Shown piece after piece: positions 61,161-64,000 of a stretch of 64,000 nt of DNA (its first letter is position 1; every line of letters begins with the position of its first letter). The position numbers and the translations under genes are program-made. Origin of the DNA: Dasania sp. GY-MA-18 (GTDB lineage: Bacteria; Pseudomonadota; Gammaproteobacteria; Pseudomonadales; Dasaniaceae); contig NZ_JANHAP010000006.1 of the NCBI RefSeq assembly GCF_024734385.1, forward strand, positions 62,001 through 126,000. Reading direction: 5' to 3'. The notes below the pieces were generated by a model. It searched no databases. It had not been told where the DNA came from and was given only the letters and a program-made list of their open reading frames with translations.

Positions 61161-62582
61161 ATGCATAAGCACCACGACGCACTAAAAGATGCAGAATTAA
61201 AGCCCCTGTGGCATGACCCTGCGATTATGCCAGAGCCTTTACCTGCCCTTGCCAAAGATGAAAGCTGCGAGCTATTAATCGTGGGTGGTGGTTTTACTGG
61301 CCTGTGGGCTGCTATGCAGGCAAAAGAGCGCAAGCCCGATGCAGATATTATTTTAATTGAAAAAACTTTTGTGGGTGATGGTGCATCGGGCCGCAACGGT
61401 GGCTTTTTAAGTACCAGCGTGGCGCATGGCGAAACCAATACCGAAGCGCAGTTCCCCGGTGAGGCAGATAAGTTAGAAGAGCTGGGCATACAAAACATGA
61501 AAGAGTTTTTAGAGACTCTGGAGCGTTACAACATCGATGCCGAGTACGAGCAAGTGGGTGAAATGGATGTGGCCCTAGATCCAGAATCAGCTCAGCGCTT
61601 ACACGCTGAATATTTAGAGTGTAAAGAGGCTGGTGAGGATGTAGTTTGGTTCGACGAAGAGGCTGTGCGTAAGCAGGTCAACTCACCCACTTTTTTCGGT
61701 GGCTTGTGGCACCGTGATGGTCAGGATGGGGTGATACACCCTGGGCGTTTATGCTGGGGCTTAAAAGATGTGTTGGTTAATCAGCTGGGGGTGCGCATTT
61801 TTGAAAACACCGAAATGTTGGACGTGCAACCCGTAGGCAGTGATGGCATGAAGGCTACTTGTGCAGGCGGTGTTATTAGCAGCAAAAAAGTCTTGTTAGC
61901 GACTAATGCCTATACCAGCAAAATCAGCCGCATACGCAACTCTGTAGTGCCGGTGTGGGATTATCAAATTGCCACTCAGCCATTAACCGCTGAGCAGCTA
62001 GATAAAATTAACTGGGGTAAGCCCGAGTCGCGTCATGCCTTGGCTGACTACAACAATATGTTTCACTACTTCCGGCTAACCAAAGATAATCGTATTACCT
62101 GGGGCGGCGGTGGTGCTGTGCGCTATTACTTTAACCGCGGTATAGATGCGCATTTAATGGATGCGCCTGCCAGGCATGAGCAGTTAGCTGCCGAGTTTTT
62201 TGAAATGTTCCCGCAGTTAGAAGGCGAGATAAAATTTACTCACCGCTGGGGCGGTATTATTGCCACCTCTACTCGTTTTTGCATGGTGCCTGGGGTGATG
62301 TATGACGGCCGCCTGGCTTGGTCTGTGGGCTATACCGGCCATGGTGTGGGCGCGTCACGCTTTGGTGCACGTATAGGTATAGAGCTGTTGGGCTACCAGC
62401 CTAGCGATGTCATTAATATGCAGTTTGTCACCAAAAGAGCTCTGCCCTGGTTTCCCGAGCCTTTCCGTTGGTTGGGGGTGCGCTTTACTCAAAACGCATT
62501 AATTAAAGCGGATCAAAACGGTGGTAAGCGCGGCCTGTGGCTAAAGTTTTTAGATATGCTGGGTCTAGGTTTTACCTGCTAA
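61161..62582 (+). CDS. FAD-dependent amine oxidoreductase (DadA/PuuB family), copy C
   Basis: 473 aa. FAD loop LLIVGGGFTGLWAAMQAKE near residue 40, VGDGASGRNGGFLSTS, HRDGQDGVIHPGRLCWGL, and the C-terminal HRWGGIIATSTRFCMVPG and VGYTGHGVGASRFGAR. It has a longer N-terminus than copy B and a basic C-terminal tail. Probably oxidises an amine or N-substituted amino acid in the cytoplasm. Operon with the bicupin gene; ends at a strong terminator. Confidence 0.87.
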   Translation: MHKHHDALKDAELKPLWHDPAIMPEPLPALAKDESCELLIVGGGFTGLWAAMQAKERKPDADIILIEKTFVGDGASGRNGGFLSTSVAHGETNTEAQFPGEADKLEELGIQNMKEFLETLERYNIDAEYEQVGEMDVALDPESAQRLHAEYLECKEAGEDVVWFDEEAVRKQVNSPTFFGGLWHRDGQDGVIHPGRLCWGLKDVLVNQLGVRIFENTEMLDVQPVGSDGMKATCAGGVISSKKVLLATNAYTSKISRIRNSVVPVWDYQIATQPLTAEQLDKINWGKPESRHALADYNNMFHYFRLTKDNRITWGGGGAVRYYFNRGIDAHLMDAPARHEQLAAEFFEMFPQLEGEIKFTHRWGGIIATSTRFCMVPGVMYDGRLAWSVGYTGHGVGASRFGARIGIELLGYQPSDVINMQFVTKRALPWFPEPFRWLGVRFTQNALIKADQNGGKRGLWLKFLDMLGLGFTC

Positions 62583-62630
62583 ATCAATGGCTTAGCTATG
62601 AAGTCTAGGCGGCAGAAATTAGCCAATAGA

Positions 62631-62665
62631 AAAAAGCGCCCACGCTTAAGCCGGGCGCTTTTTTT
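62631..62665 (+). terminator. Terminator after the bicupin operon
   Basis: Perfect 11-bp stem AAAAAGCGCCC / GGGCGCTTTTT with an 11-base loop and further T residues. Confidence 0.92.
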
Positions 62666-62787
62666 GTGGCTGACCCAAACACTGTTTTAGCTTGCAATTT
62701 ATATTTCTTGTGATACTTTTTGTATGTATATAGATCATTTGATTCATTTGGTGCTGTTAGCGCATTAGCGTGCAAAAGGAGGGGGCG

Positions 62788-63156
62788 ATGAGTGCCGTAC
62801 TAAAAGCCGATGACCAAAGTATTGTCAGCCATGCACTATGCCAGGCTGCCGATCTTATGGGCTTAAAACGTCAACAGCTGGCAATGGTGATAGGTGTATC
62901 TGAACCCACCATGAGTCGTATACGCAACGAGACTTCCGTGGTGCCACAGGGCAAGCCTCTGGAATTGGCGCTATTATTTTTACGGGCCTACCGGGCACTG
63001 TATGCCATTATTGGTGGTGACCCCGCCGCTATGCAGCACTGGCTAAAAACTCCTAACAGCCACTTGGCAGATCAGGCCCCCATAGAGCTACTACAAAAAG
63101 TAGAGGGCATTACTCAGGTAGTACGCTACCTAGATGCCATGCGAGGTCGGGTATAG
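62788..63156 (+). CDS. Xre/MbcA/ParS-type antitoxin
   Basis: 122 aa from the ATG preceded by AGGAGGGGG; an upstream GTG lacks a site. The N-terminal helix-turn-helix (LGLKRQQLAMVIGVSEPTMSRIRN-like, around 25-50) is followed by the DUF2384 toxin-binding part ELALLFLRAYRALYAIIGGD and HWLKTPNSHLA. It neutralises the RES toxin and should repress the operon. Its stop codon overlaps the toxin start by one base. Confidence 0.92.
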   Translation: MSAVLKADDQSIVSHALCQAADLMGLKRQQLAMVIGVSEPTMSRIRNETSVVPQGKPLELALLFLRAYRALYAIIGGDPAAMQHWLKTPNSHLADQAPIELLQKVEGITQVVRYLDAMRGRV

Positions 63157-63884
63157 TGCTGGATTTACAAGGACTGATACAGCCCACCGAAGGATCGATT
63201 TGGCGCGTAGTAGAAACCCAGGAAATAGCCGCCACCCGGGCGATTACCCGCTCCTCCAGTGAGCAGTCACGGTTGGAAGAGCTATTAGAGCAATCCAAGC
63301 CGCCCGTGCCCGCCGACTGCCAGGGCTTGTCCTATTTATTATCTACCCCGTTTCGTTATCCGCCCTTAGATTATGGCTCGCGTTTTGGCAGTACCTTAGA
63401 GAGGGGTATTTTTTATGGTGCTAAAGAGCTAAACACCGCCTTGGCGGAAACCGCAGTTTACCTATGGCTGTTTCAATCGGCCCTGCACGAGCTGGGTCCC
63501 ATGGCGGCGATTAATGACCATCGCACCGCTTTATTAATCCCCTTGGCAAGCAACAGATCGATAGATTTTAGCGCCGCAGAATTAGCTCAACATCATGAGG
63601 CGATTAGCAGCCCCGGTGATTGGTCTTATAGCCAGCGCTTGGGTAGCAGCATGCGCGAATTAGCGGTGCAGTGCTTTTGGTATCCCTCGGCCCGTTTGCA
63701 GGGTGGGGTTAACGCTGGGGTGATTAGCCCGCAGGCCTTTGCCGCTAAAGAACCCAGCGAGCAGCAGCACTGGCAATTAAAACTCAGCCCAGAGAGTTGC
63801 TGGTTTGGCCGCCACAGAAGCGGCCATGAGTTTTATCGTAAAGATTTTTTGCAAGGCAATCGCCTCTTGCATCCTATGGCCTAG
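63156..63884 (+). CDS. RES-domain toxin (NAD-degrading)
   Basis: 242 aa from a GTG overlapping the antitoxin stop. The RES core carries the namesake residues: arginine in YGSRFGSTLERGIFYGA, glutamate in ALAETAVYLWLF, and later a serine in the region around residue 150-190. The C-terminal LSPESCWFGRH closes the domain. RES toxins split NAD and stop growth when the antitoxin is lost. Complete and probably active. About 115 bases to the window end hold no gene. Confidence 0.92.
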   Translation: MLDLQGLIQPTEGSIWRVVETQEIAATRAITRSSSEQSRLEELLEQSKPPVPADCQGLSYLLSTPFRYPPLDYGSRFGSTLERGIFYGAKELNTALAETAVYLWLFQSALHELGPMAAINDHRTALLIPLASNRSIDFSAAELAQHHEAISSPGDWSYSQRLGSSMRELAVQCFWYPSARLQGGVNAGVISPQAFAAKEPSEQQHWQLKLSPESCWFGRHRSGHEFYRKDFLQGNRLLHPMA

Positions 63885-64000
63885 TTTTTGTCACGCCATA
63901 TTTTATTTTTGTTCCTTGATTTTAATAGAACGTCCATATATGCCCCATAAGCGCAGCGAATATTTTGGGCATGACCGGAATAGAACTTTAACCGGACACT

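Noticed and set aside
1-64000. tRNA, rRNA, prophage or insertion sequences
   Set aside because: I read the gaps for these and saw no cloverleaf, ribosomal segment, integrase or transposase.

Overview
The window looks like chromosomal DNA of a marine heterotrophic gammaproteobacterium, probably near Cellvibrionales/Spongiibacteraceae-like lineages. This is an inference from the mix of genes: several large TonB-dependent receptors, a PA3496-type small acidic protein, DUF3422, YgjV, MgtC, diguanylate cyclases and many amine-catabolic enzymes. I see no rRNA, tRNA, phage, transposase or CRISPR array.

Layout. 1-1022 is the end of a TonB-dependent receptor. 1132-7110 is a same-strand run: AmgK-like sugar kinase, aldehyde dehydrogenase, stand-alone GlmU-type nucleotidyltransferase, MFS exporter and a lysine-6-dehydrogenase/saccharopine-dehydrogenase-like enzyme. 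A long structured palindrome and a SnoaL-AraC regulator follow. 8184-12023 holds two anciently duplicated Tat-exported flavin amine oxidases, next to a LysR regulator, a cupin and a PuuB-like oxidase (to 15964). 16059-22102 is mostly housekeeping or signalling: small proteins, MgtC, a 2OG oxygenase, an NMT1-PAS-GGDEF sensor, YgjV and DUF3422. 22211-35499, all on the minus strand, carries an acryloyl-CoA reductase, an M20 amidohydrolase, a three-domain propionyl-CoA synthase (1799 aa), an iron alcohol dehydrogenase, an aldehyde dehydrogenase and an APC permease. 35822-43315 has two convergent TonB receptors around a small 2OG oxygenase, then a TPR-sulfotransferase with its LuxR-type regulator. 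45742-54693 is a polyamine block: GntR regulator, SpuC-type aminotransferase, NhaC-type transporter, SDR, TetR regulator, PuuB-like oxidase, PuuD-like hydrolase and PuuA-like ligase. 54883-64000 contains a solute-binding protein, a TRIC/YicG channel, a diguanylate cyclase, an ALDH10-type aminoaldehyde dehydrogenase, a bicupin with another PuuB-like oxidase, and a complete RES-Xre toxin-antitoxin pair.

How the genes may work together. The recurring theme is uptake and oxidation of di- and polyamines, by direct transamination (SpuC plus ALDH10) and by gamma-glutamylation (PuuA, PuuB and PuuD homologues). The aminopropyl part of polyamines would give beta-alanine, then malonate semialdehyde, 3-hydroxypropionate and, through propionyl-CoA synthase, propionyl-CoA. 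Two operator-like motifs tie distant parts together. CCGAA-N6-TTCGG lies upstream of the alcohol dehydrogenase/propionyl-CoA synthase genes and between the PuuB-like and PuuD-like genes. TGTGATCA-type palindromes lie upstream of the GntR gene, the aminotransferase and the ALDH10 gene. The pathway and regulon are inferred; the motifs and domain architectures are read directly from the sequence.
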